Notes under the pieces: generated by a model
What the model saw: only the letters and a program-made list of their open reading frames with translations
Database searches by the model: none
Told to the model about the DNA's origin: nothing
From: Saprospiraceae bacterium
Lineage (GTDB): Bacteria > Bacteroidota > Bacteroidia > Chitinophagales > Saprospiraceae
Direction: 5' to 3'
NCBI GenBank assembly: GCA_016719615.1
Contig: JADJYQ010000006.1
Span: 372,001 to 436,000 of the forward strand
DNA length: 64,000 bases
Program-made: the position numbers and the translations under genes
In this document: piece by piece, positions 36,681 through 45,466 of the stretch
How positions within the stretch are numbered: the stretch's first letter is position 1
Layout: every line of letters starts with the position of its first letter

Positions 36681-38729
36681 ATGAAAAAAATATGCCTTGT
36701 TATATGCCTGTTGCATTCAGGTTTGTTCATGCTAGCGCAAGAGAAAAAACCCATATCACACGAAAGCATGTGGCTGCTGAAGCGCGTTGGTGCACCAGCC
36801 ATCAGTCCGAACGGAAGCCAGTTGGTTTATTCGATTTCTGAGCCCTCATACGATGAAAAAGAGCAAGTAAGTGATCTTTGGATCATGCCGGTCAGCGGAA
36901 ATAAACAAGCAAGAAGACTGACGACGGGAAAAGCGGGTGAAGGAAATTATTCCTGGAGCCCTGATGGCAAATATCTTGCATTCACAGCAAAAAGAGAAGG
37001 AGACGAAGCCGGGCAGATTTATTTATTGAATATCATGGAAGGTGGCGAAGCACAACGTTTAACACAAGTCAGTACTGGCGCTTCGGGTATCAGGTGGAGC
37101 CCTGATGGCAAAAGGATACTATTCAACAGTTCCGTATTTCCGGGATGTTTTGCAGATAGTTGCAATAAGAAAAAGATTGAAGACAAAAAGAAACAAAAAT
37201 ACCTTGCGAGGGTGTACACCAGTTTTCCCATTCGCAATTGGGACAAATGGAAAGATGAAAAACAAACGCATTTGTTTGTTCAACACATTGATAGCACTCA
37301 GGCCAGAGATCTCTTCCTGGATGTAAGGATTGTCAATGAAACAGGGTTCATATTAGGATCTGCCAATTGGACCAAAGATGGCAAAGATATTCTCTTTGCA
37401 GCAAGCACAGAAGGAAATACCCAGGCCTACCGGGAACCGGTCTTTCATTTGTATTCCTTATCTGTGAATGGTGGAACAGAAACAAAACTAACGGATGGTA
37501 GTTTTGAATATTCGGACCCCACCCTGAGCGATGATGGAAAATACCTGTTATGTCTTGAGAATGCGCATAATAATGGAAAGTTGTACAATCTTCCGCAATT
37601 GGTAAGATTTGACTGGCCGACCATGGAACATAAAAAATACATTTGTAAAGACCTTGACAGACCCATCCAGCAATTTACCAGTCATGGTCAAGAAATCTAT
37701 CTCACAGCCGAAGACCATGGCCGGGATAAATTATTTGTATTCTCGATTCAAGGAGGAAATGCCAAATCCTTTGACCAACTAACAGTTGGTAGTTATTCCA
37801 ATCTGAGTCTCAGCAATACATACCCTCCGGCCATAGTAAGCAATTGGGAATCTGTGAACAATCCTGCTGAGATCGTGCGAATTGATAAGAATGGACCACA
37901 CAAGCTTTTATCTGAAGCCAATAAGTCTGGATTGGATAGTCTGAAACTATCTACATACGAGACCTTTTATTTTACCAGTAGCCGTGGAAAAAAAATCCGC
38001 AATCTGCTCGTGAAGCCAGCCAATTTTGAGGAGGGTAAAAAATATCCACTGTTTGTGGTTATCCATGGTGGACCGGCAGGAGCCTGGAAAGAAAACTGGT
38101 CATACCGCTGGAACTACCACTTATTAGCAAGTCCCGGATATGTTTTGTTATTTACCGATTATACGGGATCAACCGGATATGGAGAGAAGTTCACACAAGA
38201 TATTATATTGGATCCATTCAAAGGTCCTGCAGATGAGATTAATGAAGCAGCTGCCTATGCCATTAAAAAATATGCTTTCATTGATGGCAATCTACAGGCT
38301 GCAGGCGGCGCAAGTTATGGCGGGCACCTCGCCAATTGGTTACAGGCTACGACTTCGCATTATAAGTGTCTGATCAGTCATGCGGGTTTGGTGAACAGTA
38401 TTTCGCAGTGGGGTTCCAGTGATCATATTTTTGGGCGAGAACTGATGAATGGGGGCACACCCTGGTCCAATTCCAAAATTTGGAAAGAACAAAATCCGAT
38501 GTATTATGCAGATCAATTCAAAACACCTATGCTAGTAACCATTGGAGAACTTGATTATCGCGTACCGGTCAACAATAGCATTGAAAATTGGAATATCTTA
38601 CAGCGACAAAAAATACCTTCGAAACTCATTGTTTTTCCTGAAGAGAACCACTGGATCCTGAAAGCGGAAAACAGCCGCTTCTTTTACAAAGAACTTCATG
38701 CCTGGCTCAAAACCTATTTAAATCCATAG
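36681..38729 (+). CDS. Exported S9-family prolyl oligopeptidase
   Basis: A 682-residue exported serine peptidase with a signal peptide ending at FMLAQ. The N-terminal part is a WD/TolB-type propeller (ISPNGSQLVYSIS, WSPDGKYLAFTAK, RWSPDGKRILFNS); the C-terminal alpha/beta hydrolase carries the triad: Ser in GGASYGGHLANWL, Asp in GELDYRVP and His in EENHWI. The family cleaves oligopeptides, often dipeptidyl- or acylaminoacyl-type substrates. Its stop TAG overlaps or abuts the start of the ogt gene, so the two are co-transcribed. Confidence 0.9.
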   Translation: MKKICLVICLLHSGLFMLAQEKKPISHESMWLLKRVGAPAISPNGSQLVYSISEPSYDEKEQVSDLWIMPVSGNKQARRLTTGKAGEGNYSWSPDGKYLAFTAKREGDEAGQIYLLNIMEGGEAQRLTQVSTGASGIRWSPDGKRILFNSSVFPGCFADSCNKKKIEDKKKQKYLARVYTSFPIRNWDKWKDEKQTHLFVQHIDSTQARDLFLDVRIVNETGFILGSANWTKDGKDILFAASTEGNTQAYREPVFHLYSLSVNGGTETKLTDGSFEYSDPTLSDDGKYLLCLENAHNNGKLYNLPQLVRFDWPTMEHKKYICKDLDRPIQQFTSHGQEIYLTAEDHGRDKLFVFSIQGGNAKSFDQLTVGSYSNLSLSNTYPPAIVSNWESVNNPAEIVRIDKNGPHKLLSEANKSGLDSLKLSTYETFYFTSSRGKKIRNLLVKPANFEEGKKYPLFVVIHGGPAGAWKENWSYRWNYHLLASPGYVLLFTDYTGSTGYGEKFTQDIILDPFKGPADEINEAAAYAIKKYAFIDGNLQAAGGASYGGHLANWLQATTSHYKCLISHAGLVNSISQWGSSDHIFGRELMNGGTPWSNSKIWKEQNPMYYADQFKTPMLVTIGELDYRVPVNNSIENWNILQRQKIPSKLIVFPEENHWILKAENSRFFYKELHAWLKTYLNP

Positions 38730-39295
38730 TGGAAATGGTTTTATGTACAGAAACATCAAAACTAACGAGTGTTCACATCGTAAGTTATGTAAGTCCTATA
38801 GGTGATTTATGGGCTGCAGCAACAGACCAAGGGATTTGTTATTTAGAATTTAAAGAAGAAGATATTCAGCGCAGACAACTGGAAGCCTTTTGTATAAAAT
38901 GGGAATTGGAAGTAAAGGAGCAAACAAATGAATCCCTGGAATTGCTGGTCAAACAATTGGACGAATATTTTCACAAAACAATCAGGCAATTTGATTTACC
39001 TCTGCACTTATTGGGTACTGAATTTCAGCAAAAGGTCTGGATACAGCTGCTTCAAATCCCATTTGGACAGACCATCAGTTATGAAAAGCTATCTTTAAAA
39101 ATGGAACAGCCTCTGGCGATCAGAGCTATAGCAAATGCGAATGGACAAAATCCAATTGCTATTCTTGTACCATGCCACCGCGTCATTGGAAAAGACGGAT
39201 CGCTCACCGGATATGCCGGAGGGATGTGGAGGAAGCAATGGTTGTTGGAGCATGAATCAAACTTGCCCAAGCAATCTAAGTTGTTCTTTGGATAG
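38729..39295 (+). CDS. ogt: Methylated-DNA--protein-cysteine methyltransferase
   Basis: A suicide DNA-repair protein that removes O6-alkyl groups from guanine. The active site IPCHRVIG (here LVPCHRVIGKDGSLTGYAGGMWRK, about 150-173) contains the acceptor Cys; the preceding helix-turn-helix is FQQKVWIQLLQIPFGQTISYEKL. The start is GTG 38729, which overlaps the peptidase stop by one base, or ATG 38735; both give the normal domain. The short N-terminus is typical of the Ogt/AdaB type. Confidence 0.9.
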   Translation: MEMVLCTETSKLTSVHIVSYVSPIGDLWAAATDQGICYLEFKEEDIQRRQLEAFCIKWELEVKEQTNESLELLVKQLDEYFHKTIRQFDLPLHLLGTEFQQKVWIQLLQIPFGQTISYEKLSLKMEQPLAIRAIANANGQNPIAILVPCHRVIGKDGSLTGYAGGMWRKQWLLEHESNLPKQSKLFFG

Positions 39296-39442
39296 GGTTT
39301 TGTCAATCTGGAATACCATGTTTTTTCAAATACAGGATAATCCCCCTTCAAATACAGTGTTTATCCCCTCCTGAGGCTTAAGGGCATAGAGTACATTTGA
39401 TTTGTTTTACAACGATTTGCTTCATCATTAAAAGAATCCACC

Positions 39443-40936
39443 ATGATTCAGGCTATACCCATAGGGGATCATAGTTTTATTGTATCTGACCTTCATTTGG
39501 CGGAGGGGAATCTGGACAGAGGCCGGACTTTGGGCACCGAAAATTTTTTTTCTGATACTGAGTTCTCGGAATTATTGCAACACTTACAGCAACGATTTAA
39601 TGAAAGCGGCGGTACTCCATTATGCCTTATTATTAATGGTGACTTTATAGACTACATCAGGATTACTTTGATTCCGCATAGCAAAGAAAATTTTAGTGAC
39701 TGGCAAAAGGAGATCCATAAAGTACAGCCACATTTTTCGATTCCTCCTAATTGTGTGAGTTCTAAAGAAAAAAAATACGGGCTTAAAACGAATAATTATA
39801 AATGCATTTGGAAATTGATGTGCTGCATGCAAGGGCACGCAGCGTTTTTTCACGCATTGAGTGTATGGGTGGGTGCGGGAAATCAAATCATCATTAATGT
39901 TGGGAATCATGACCCGGAATGGTATTGGAGCTGGCTTCAAGATTATTTTAAATTTCGTATATGGGAAATTCATGGGGCGCACATCAATCTGCGTTCGGTT
40001 TTTGAAACGAATATTGTTTTTTCGATTAAAGCATTTTCTATCTACGATAAAGTGTGGATTGATCATGGGCATAATTATGAAAAAATGACATCGATTGATC
40101 CGGATTATGAATACAATCTCGTAGCGCCGAAGCATCGTTTTTTTAATAAGAAGGAAGCACTTCGTGTAATAAACCCTAGTGAAAAAGAATTATTCATTCC
40201 ATTTGGATCTTTTTTTAATAGATATCTGATCAATAAAGTAGAATTGGATTTTCCATTTGTGGATAATTTGACGGTAAAGGGAAGTATGATTAATGCATTG
40301 ATAGACGAAAATTTTAAGAAGGTCTGGAATATTATAAAATCTTATGGTGGGTATGCTTACTATGTGGTCCAGAAGAACTTTCAGGAAAGTTTCCTTCGGG
40401 CTTTTTTCTGGATTGTTTTTGTTTTTATACCTCTTGTTTTGTTTGTAGTTCTTTATATCGAGCTACCCACCAATTTTATTGAAAATAGGGATACTAACTC
40501 TGTTACTTCAGGTGTTATCATAAAATACGTCAATATTGGATTAAAAGGGTTGTTGAACATTCTTATACCCATAGCTTTTCGGTTATTTTTTAAAAAGCTA
40601 TTTTTCTGGTTAAAATTATCTGATCCACCTCTTTCTGAATCTGCATTAAAAGACATTGGGAAAGGAGGATCTCTGTCAGCTTTTGACTACATTGTAGTAG
40701 GGCACAATCATTATCCACAACATATTGTACAGGATGGGAAAGAATATATTAATTCAGGTACCTGGACCAGTAAATATGTTCAAAAATACGAACGCATTGA
40801 AATCGGGATTACCTACAATGTGGTCCACATAAGTTTGGATGGGCAAAGAAAAATTAATGCAGAACTCTTGGAATGGGATGCTCCTAATCGTGAATTAATT
40901 CCATTTAACAATTTTATTCCTAATCATGCAATTTAA
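39443..40936 (+). CDS. Membrane-anchored calcineurin-like metallophosphoesterase
   Basis: A 497-residue protein at the head of the 39.4-52.8 kb cluster. All five metallophosphoesterase blocks are visible: DLHLAEG (D16, H18), INGDFIDY (about 62-69), GNHDPEWYW (about 153), HGHNYEK (about 211) and VGHNHYP (about 423). Unusually, two hydrophobic segments (about 313-336 and 360-385) interrupt the domain between the fourth and fifth blocks, so it is membrane-bound with the metal site presumably on one face. Phosphoesterases of this kind include UDP-diacylglucosamine hydrolases, nucleotide and phospholipid enzymes; the substrate cannot be deduced. The stop overlaps the next start. Confidence 0.82.
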   Translation: MIQAIPIGDHSFIVSDLHLAEGNLDRGRTLGTENFFSDTEFSELLQHLQQRFNESGGTPLCLIINGDFIDYIRITLIPHSKENFSDWQKEIHKVQPHFSIPPNCVSSKEKKYGLKTNNYKCIWKLMCCMQGHAAFFHALSVWVGAGNQIIINVGNHDPEWYWSWLQDYFKFRIWEIHGAHINLRSVFETNIVFSIKAFSIYDKVWIDHGHNYEKMTSIDPDYEYNLVAPKHRFFNKKEALRVINPSEKELFIPFGSFFNRYLINKVELDFPFVDNLTVKGSMINALIDENFKKVWNIIKSYGGYAYYVVQKNFQESFLRAFFWIVFVFIPLVLFVVLYIELPTNFIENRDTNSVTSGVIIKYVNIGLKGLLNILIPIAFRLFFKKLFFWLKLSDPPLSESALKDIGKGGSLSAFDYIVVGHNHYPQHIVQDGKEYINSGTWTSKYVQKYERIEIGITYNVVHISLDGQRKINAELLEWDAPNRELIPFNNFIPNHAI

Positions 40937-41972
40937 AGTCATGAACGGAAAATGGAATGGATCTGTCGCGCTGATCTTAAGCATCATTTTGTTTATGATT
41001 TTACTACTGAATTCATGCGGATGGGTTAAGAATCTCGGATTTAATAGTGCAGATCGCGTTGGCAATAGCGTTGACCGGATTTCAGAAGAACTTTTTCCTC
41101 TTGATAGCGCAAGTCGCAAGTTAATCTTAGGATTGATATCAGGAGCCGCTGACGAAGTTTCAGTTCAAAATCTTGAAAAAGTATCTGATCGATTGATGGA
41201 TACCCTTTTTGCAAAACTTGCTGTAGGATTGAAGAAATTAGATCTGGATTCTGTCGCCCGTAAAGCCATCGTTGGTGTTCGCGATGAGATTGCTTCAGAT
41301 TCCGTTCAAAGATCTATAAACATCCTGCGCGTGAATCTTGAACGCGAATTGGACGCATTACTGAAGGGCTTGTTTAAGAGCTTTTCAAGCGAAGAATCCA
41401 AAAACAATATTGAAAGGGCATTTGCTTCTATATTATCTGACAACAACAAACAACTGTTAGTAGGCTTTGTATCAGCCGCCATTGATGCCATAGAGCTGGA
41501 TTCATTGGGATCAGAACTCAGGTCCGGGGTATTGAACGATCAAACCAGAGATGCATTCATTCGAACAGTTATGGCTCCTATTGATGCCACATTATCTAAA
41601 ATGCAAGCCATCGTAGATTCATTGGAGCAGCAAAATGAAAAATGGTGGGAAAAATATTTTTGGCAACTGATTGCAGGTATAGCTCTACTGGCGGGCATTT
41701 TGACCTGGTTGTACATCCTGCGAAGGAAGTCGTTACAAAACCAAAAGGCACTGGAAACCGAAAATACAGAGCTTAAGAAACAATTTAAATTCAATGAACA
41801 ATTAAATAATATAATGATGGCAGAAATCGACCAAATCAGACAAACGGAAGCTATAGACCAACTTACAAACAGGATAAAGCAAAAAGCGATTGAGCATGGA
41901 ATTGAACCGGAAGTGCATCAAAAATTGAGCCAGCTAAGAATGATAGATCGGATGAAATGGGAAGCGAAATAG
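40926..41972 (+). CDS. Lipoprotein-like membrane protein with apolipophorin-like repeats
   Basis: A 348-residue protein whose first codons overlap the phosphoesterase by 11 bp (an alternative ATG lies at 40941). The N-terminus is a hydrophobic segment ending in LLLNSCGW, which could be a lipobox (Cys about 31). Residues 45-230 are amphipathic helices with repeated SVA/SID words; a second hydrophobic segment is at about 245-265, followed by a coiled coil (about 270-310, ALETENTELKKQFKFNEQL). It may be a structural or scaffolding component. No family recognised. Confidence 0.6.
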   Translation: MQFKVMNGKWNGSVALILSIILFMILLLNSCGWVKNLGFNSADRVGNSVDRISEELFPLDSASRKLILGLISGAADEVSVQNLEKVSDRLMDTLFAKLAVGLKKLDLDSVARKAIVGVRDEIASDSVQRSINILRVNLERELDALLKGLFKSFSSEESKNNIERAFASILSDNNKQLLVGFVSAAIDAIELDSLGSELRSGVLNDQTRDAFIRTVMAPIDATLSKMQAIVDSLEQQNEKWWEKYFWQLIAGIALLAGILTWLYILRRKSLQNQKALETENTELKKQFKFNEQLNNIMMAEIDQIRQTEAIDQLTNRIKQKAIEHGIEPEVHQKLSQLRMIDRMKWEAK

Positions 41973-42081
41973 CATGAATTATAATAATATGATAACATTT
42001 CAAGGCAGCAATTGAATAGATTTTTATAAACAATAAATAACGCGTATATGTCTTTCATTCATTTTTTAAAAACTAAATTAT

Positions 42082-42387
42082 ATGAAGTTTGATATCTTTA
42101 AAATTGTAACAGATCCATTATTCATTACCTATATAGGAGCCTTGTGTGGGCATATTTTATCCCTATATTCTTCAGAATTCAAAGGCGCCATTCCATTTCT
42201 GGAGAAGATGTTTCCCAATAAAACGGAAACATTTTATTTCAGGGCCAACTTTTTATTAATTCCGGTAATGGGTTGTATTCTGGCATTTCTATTATTAGAT
42301 CCTGATGATATCAAAGAATCTTTATTTGCCGGTCTGAGCTGGAGCGGTACCATGATGGTCATACTTAAGAAAAATACTGGTAACTAA
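42082..42387 (+). CDS. Small membrane protein of the 39-53 kb cluster
   Basis: A 101-residue membrane protein with hydrophobic segments at about 11-29, 55-73 and 80-95, starting at ATG 42082. No family recognised. It is followed 17 bp later by another small membrane protein. The size and topology would suit a holin or a small complex subunit, but there is no direct evidence. Confidence 0.55.
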   Translation: MKFDIFKIVTDPLFITYIGALCGHILSLYSSEFKGAIPFLEKMFPNKTETFYFRANFLLIPVMGCILAFLLLDPDDIKESLFAGLSWSGTMMVILKKNTGN

Positions 42388-42404
42388 ATTAAAAACAAAT
42401 TCTT

Positions 42405-42941
42405 ATGAATACATTTGAAATTATCATATCAGTTGGCATACTCTTGCTGCTAGTCATTTTTATATTCATTCTCATCGAAGGACCCAATACAAACTATAAT
42501 ATTAAGCAGGAATCCATGAAAGGAAGGGTTCATAAATATTCACCGCTGATTATTGTAGCTGCTTTATTTATCACTATTATATCTGCATATATTTTTTATA
42601 CGTATAAGGATAGGAAAAAAGCAGAAACCTATTCAAATATTAAAGAAATCTACGAAAGAAAATCGGCCGAAATTGATTCGATATTAGAAACCAAGTCTAT
42701 GGATAGTGCTACGGTTGCTGTTATGATTAAGGACGATTTGGATTCGCTCGTGATACAAAAGAGAAGATTGGAGGAGCTGCAGGAGGAATCAAAAACACAG
42801 ACAAAATTTCTCGGAAAAACGAAGACCCTTGATTCAATTCAGATTCTGGACAGAGATTATGAAAAAAAATTTAAATATCTGGAGAAGAACAAACGCGTAA
42901 AAGTGTACAGAGCAGAACAAAAGAAGGAAGACATTAAATAA
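42405..42941 (+). CDS. Two-TM coiled-coil protein
   Basis: A 178-residue protein. Hydrophobic segments lie at about 4-25 and 47-66, followed by a long coiled coil (about 70-175) rich in Glu, Lys and Leu (IDSILETKSMDSATV, LEELQEESKTQTKFLGKTK). Such a layout suits a membrane-anchored spacer or partner protein. The next gene starts 3 bp after the stop, which implies co-translation. Confidence 0.6.
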   Translation: MNTFEIIISVGILLLLVIFIFILIEGPNTNYNIKQESMKGRVHKYSPLIIVAALFITIISAYIFYTYKDRKKAETYSNIKEIYERKSAEIDSILETKSMDSATVAVMIKDDLDSLVIQKRRLEELQEESKTQTKFLGKTKTLDSIQILDRDYEKKFKYLEKNKRVKVYRAEQKKEDIK

Positions 42942-42944
42942 TCA

Positions 42945-44321
42945 GTGAAGCCGATGAATCATTCACATAACAATACCATAGAGTTTTTGCCAAGCGGAAA
43001 ACAATCGTACGAAAGGCGCTGGGAACTATTGGAGCTGGCAAAAGAATCCATACATATCGTGACTTTTTCATTTATGAATGATGGTACAACCAAGAAATTA
43101 TTGGAAATTCTAAAGCAAAAAGCGAAAAACGGTGTCCGGATCCGCATCATATACGATGATATTGTCAACCGTACCACATTTATGACAAGAAGTTTGTCAC
43201 AACTGCGCAAATACGGAATAGAAGTTTTTGGCTACAATTCATTATTAGACGGGTGGTATGTTGATCGAAAAAAGGGAAGTCCTTTTAAGCAAATCGCAAT
43301 GAATATTAAATTAAAACTCAAACAACATTTTCATGAAAAGTATATGATTGTTGATAATAAGTATGTCATTCTGGGGGGCATTAACTGGGGCGATAAATAT
43401 GCATTTGGAGGAATAGAGCCTAAAGCCTGGAGAGATACTGATGTCTATTTACAGGGAGATTGTGTAAGAGATATCCAACTTCAGTTTCTGAAAGACTATG
43501 AAATGCAATACGCCTGGAAAGCAAGAGATCATAAGCGATTGAAGACATACATATCGTTTTGTGAAGAATACAGACCAATTTATAAGAATGATCAGTACCA
43601 TAAAGTTTTGTATCCTGAATATTTTAAAAATGCAAGTAGCTACAATGATTTCGGTAGTGTGGATATAAAATATGTCGTGCACAAGCCTTATGATCTTGCG
43701 AAATTGGATTTGACAGATCAGTTGCTTGAGAAAATCGGGAATGCCAAATCCCGCATCTACTGGGGTTGTCATGGAATCAGGCCGCCAAAAATATTTGGAG
43801 AATATTTCGCAGCAGCAGTCAAACGCGGCGTCAAAGTTGTTTTGATTACCAATTCAAAGTTATCCTCTAAAACACTTATGCTGAACGGGCTTTTAGGTTG
43901 GATGTATGTTGAGTGTACAAAGCACTTTAAGTATCTTTTACAAAATGGCATTGAGATTTATGAATGGCAGAAGGCGGGAGCTTTTCATTCGAAGAATCTG
44001 GTGATTGATGATGCCTTTTGTTCTATTGGCTCCTATAATATTGCAAATGGTTCTGCTTTTCACCATTCTGAAAGCAATGTATTGATTCAGGACAAGGCTT
44101 TTTGTGATCAGGTATTTAATCAATTTGAAGTAGATCTCCGGGATTGCAAAAAAGTTGAAATGAATGATTTTCAATTTCCAAAAGACGATGCATTTGAACG
44201 GATTATTCATGAACGAAATAAACTTATCAGGCAAGATTTATGGACAAGTTCCATTGCGCTAGATATTCAAAATCAGAGATATAAATCATTTCCTCTTTAT
44301 GAATTTATCGATATTAGTTAA
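42945..44321 (+). CDS. Phospholipase D / cardiolipin synthase-like protein
   Basis: A 458-residue protein with two HKD motifs: HEKYMIVDNKYVILGGINWGD (about 130-150) and HSKNLVIDDAFCSIGSYNIAN (about 348-368), each with the His, Lys and Asp in place. This is the PLD superfamily, which makes or cleaves phosphodiester bonds in lipids or, in some members, DNA. No signal peptide or clear membrane segment is present. The start is GTG 42945 or ATG 42954. It sits in the middle of the cluster, between a coiled-coil membrane protein and a papain-like hydrolase; cardiolipin-like synthesis or phospholipid cleavage are both possible. Confidence 0.85.
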   Translation: MKPMNHSHNNTIEFLPSGKQSYERRWELLELAKESIHIVTFSFMNDGTTKKLLEILKQKAKNGVRIRIIYDDIVNRTTFMTRSLSQLRKYGIEVFGYNSLLDGWYVDRKKGSPFKQIAMNIKLKLKQHFHEKYMIVDNKYVILGGINWGDKYAFGGIEPKAWRDTDVYLQGDCVRDIQLQFLKDYEMQYAWKARDHKRLKTYISFCEEYRPIYKNDQYHKVLYPEYFKNASSYNDFGSVDIKYVVHKPYDLAKLDLTDQLLEKIGNAKSRIYWGCHGIRPPKIFGEYFAAAVKRGVKVVLITNSKLSSKTLMLNGLLGWMYVECTKHFKYLLQNGIEIYEWQKAGAFHSKNLVIDDAFCSIGSYNIANGSAFHHSESNVLIQDKAFCDQVFNQFEVDLRDCKKVEMNDFQFPKDDAFERIIHERNKLIRQDLWTSSIALDIQNQRYKSFPLYEFIDIS

Positions 44322-44331
44322 AACATAAGAT

Positions 44332-45045
44332 ATGAATATTTTTACATTTATTTACAACAGCTTTCTCAAATTTTTTGGAGACATTAAAGTTTTCAAATTT
44401 CCATTTTTTATATTGTACGATCCCGGGAGTTATAAAGTGAAAGGAGCTGAAGTTAGAAAGGTCCTGGATTCTGTGAAAGCCGGTGATATCCTTATCCGAG
44501 GTTATACAAACTATTTAGATGGTTTATTCATACCCGGATTTTTTAGCCATGCTGGACTTTATTTAGGCGACACGACAAACTCGCAGTTGTTTATGGCAGA
44601 TGTCATTGCCAATAAATTTTACACCGGGAAACAAGCAGTTATACATTCTATGGCAGAAGGTGTATTTATGGAAGATCTGATCAGTTTTTGCAAATGCGAT
44701 TTTCTCATTATCCTTCGTCGCAATCAAACCATTGAACCGCAGGTCGACATTGATTCAAGCCAAAAGATCGTTTTTGAAAAAGCGGTGAAAAACCTGGGAA
44801 AAGCGTATGATTTTAAATTTGATTTTTCAAACATTGGAAATCTTTCCTGTACGGAATTGGTATTTAATTGTTGTGACACCATTTTTCCGCTTTATGATGT
44901 CAAACTCAAACCCAGATGGATCATGCTTCGAAAAAGGAATGTGTTGATTCCGGATGATTTTGTAACCAATAAGTTTGATGTTGTTTTTAAATCGGCATCC
45001 ATCCAACAAAAAAGGCTTGATAAAATATTCTTAAAAAACGCATAA
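44332..45045 (+). CDS. Permuted papain-like (YiiX/NlpC-P60-type) hydrolase
   Basis: A 237-residue protein. GDILIRGYTNYLDGLFIPGFFSHAGLYLGD (about 47-76) carries the His of a circularly permuted papain-like active site, and LSCTELVFNCC (about 167-177) carries the candidate Cys. This layout is that of YiiX/YebB-like NlpC/P60 proteins; relatives include lipid-acyl transferases and peptidoglycan or amide hydrolases. There is no signal peptide, so it may act on the cytoplasmic side. It starts 11 bp after the PLD gene. Confidence 0.72.
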   Translation: MNIFTFIYNSFLKFFGDIKVFKFPFFILYDPGSYKVKGAEVRKVLDSVKAGDILIRGYTNYLDGLFIPGFFSHAGLYLGDTTNSQLFMADVIANKFYTGKQAVIHSMAEGVFMEDLISFCKCDFLIILRRNQTIEPQVDIDSSQKIVFEKAVKNLGKAYDFKFDFSNIGNLSCTELVFNCCDTIFPLYDVKLKPRWIMLRKRNVLIPDDFVTNKFDVVFKSASIQQKRLDKIFLKNA

Positions 45046-45076
45046 GCAATTATTCTTCACTAATAAATTAAATAAT

Positions 45077-45463
45077 ATGGCCAAGCAAAATCTTAAAAAG
45101 AAGGACGTAAAGCATGTTGAAACCGAAGTGAAAATTCCGGGAGTAAAATTGAAGGACGTTTTTGATAGAAGCAAACATTCAGAAATGCTTTTGAAGCTCA
45201 GGCCGGATTTAACGCGGGATCTCGAACACATTTTAAATCATGAGGAGCAGATCATGAAAGCTTTAAAATCGGAAAAGGAAAAATTAATTTTCATGAAGAA
45301 TCCTATTCAATTTTTTAAGAATGCAAAAATTGATTTAAATTTTTCGATGAAGCAAAAAATGGAGGCATTCAATTATGATGATTTTTCAAAATCAAATTCA
45401 TTTGTGCTTCCCAATGGACAAACAATTTCTCCCAATATTAAAATAAGCATTAAAAATACATAA
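45077..45463 (+). CDS. Hypothetical protein of the 39-53 kb cluster
   Basis: A 128-residue soluble protein, basic at the N-terminus (MAKQNLKKKDVKH), with a helical core and a C-terminal beta hairpin (SFVLPNGQTISPNIKISI). No family recognised. The next gene begins 3 bp after its stop. It may be a chaperone or adaptor for the large protein downstream, but this is inference from position only. Confidence 0.5.
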   Translation: MAKQNLKKKDVKHVETEVKIPGVKLKDVFDRSKHSEMLLKLRPDLTRDLEHILNHEEQIMKALKSEKEKLIFMKNPIQFFKNAKIDLNFSMKQKMEAFNYDDFSKSNSFVLPNGQTISPNIKISIKNT

Positions 45464-45466
45464 ATC

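Noticed and set aside
39620..40135. 171-codon minus-strand frame
   Set aside because: Antisense to the metallophosphoesterase, whose catalytic motifs are clear.
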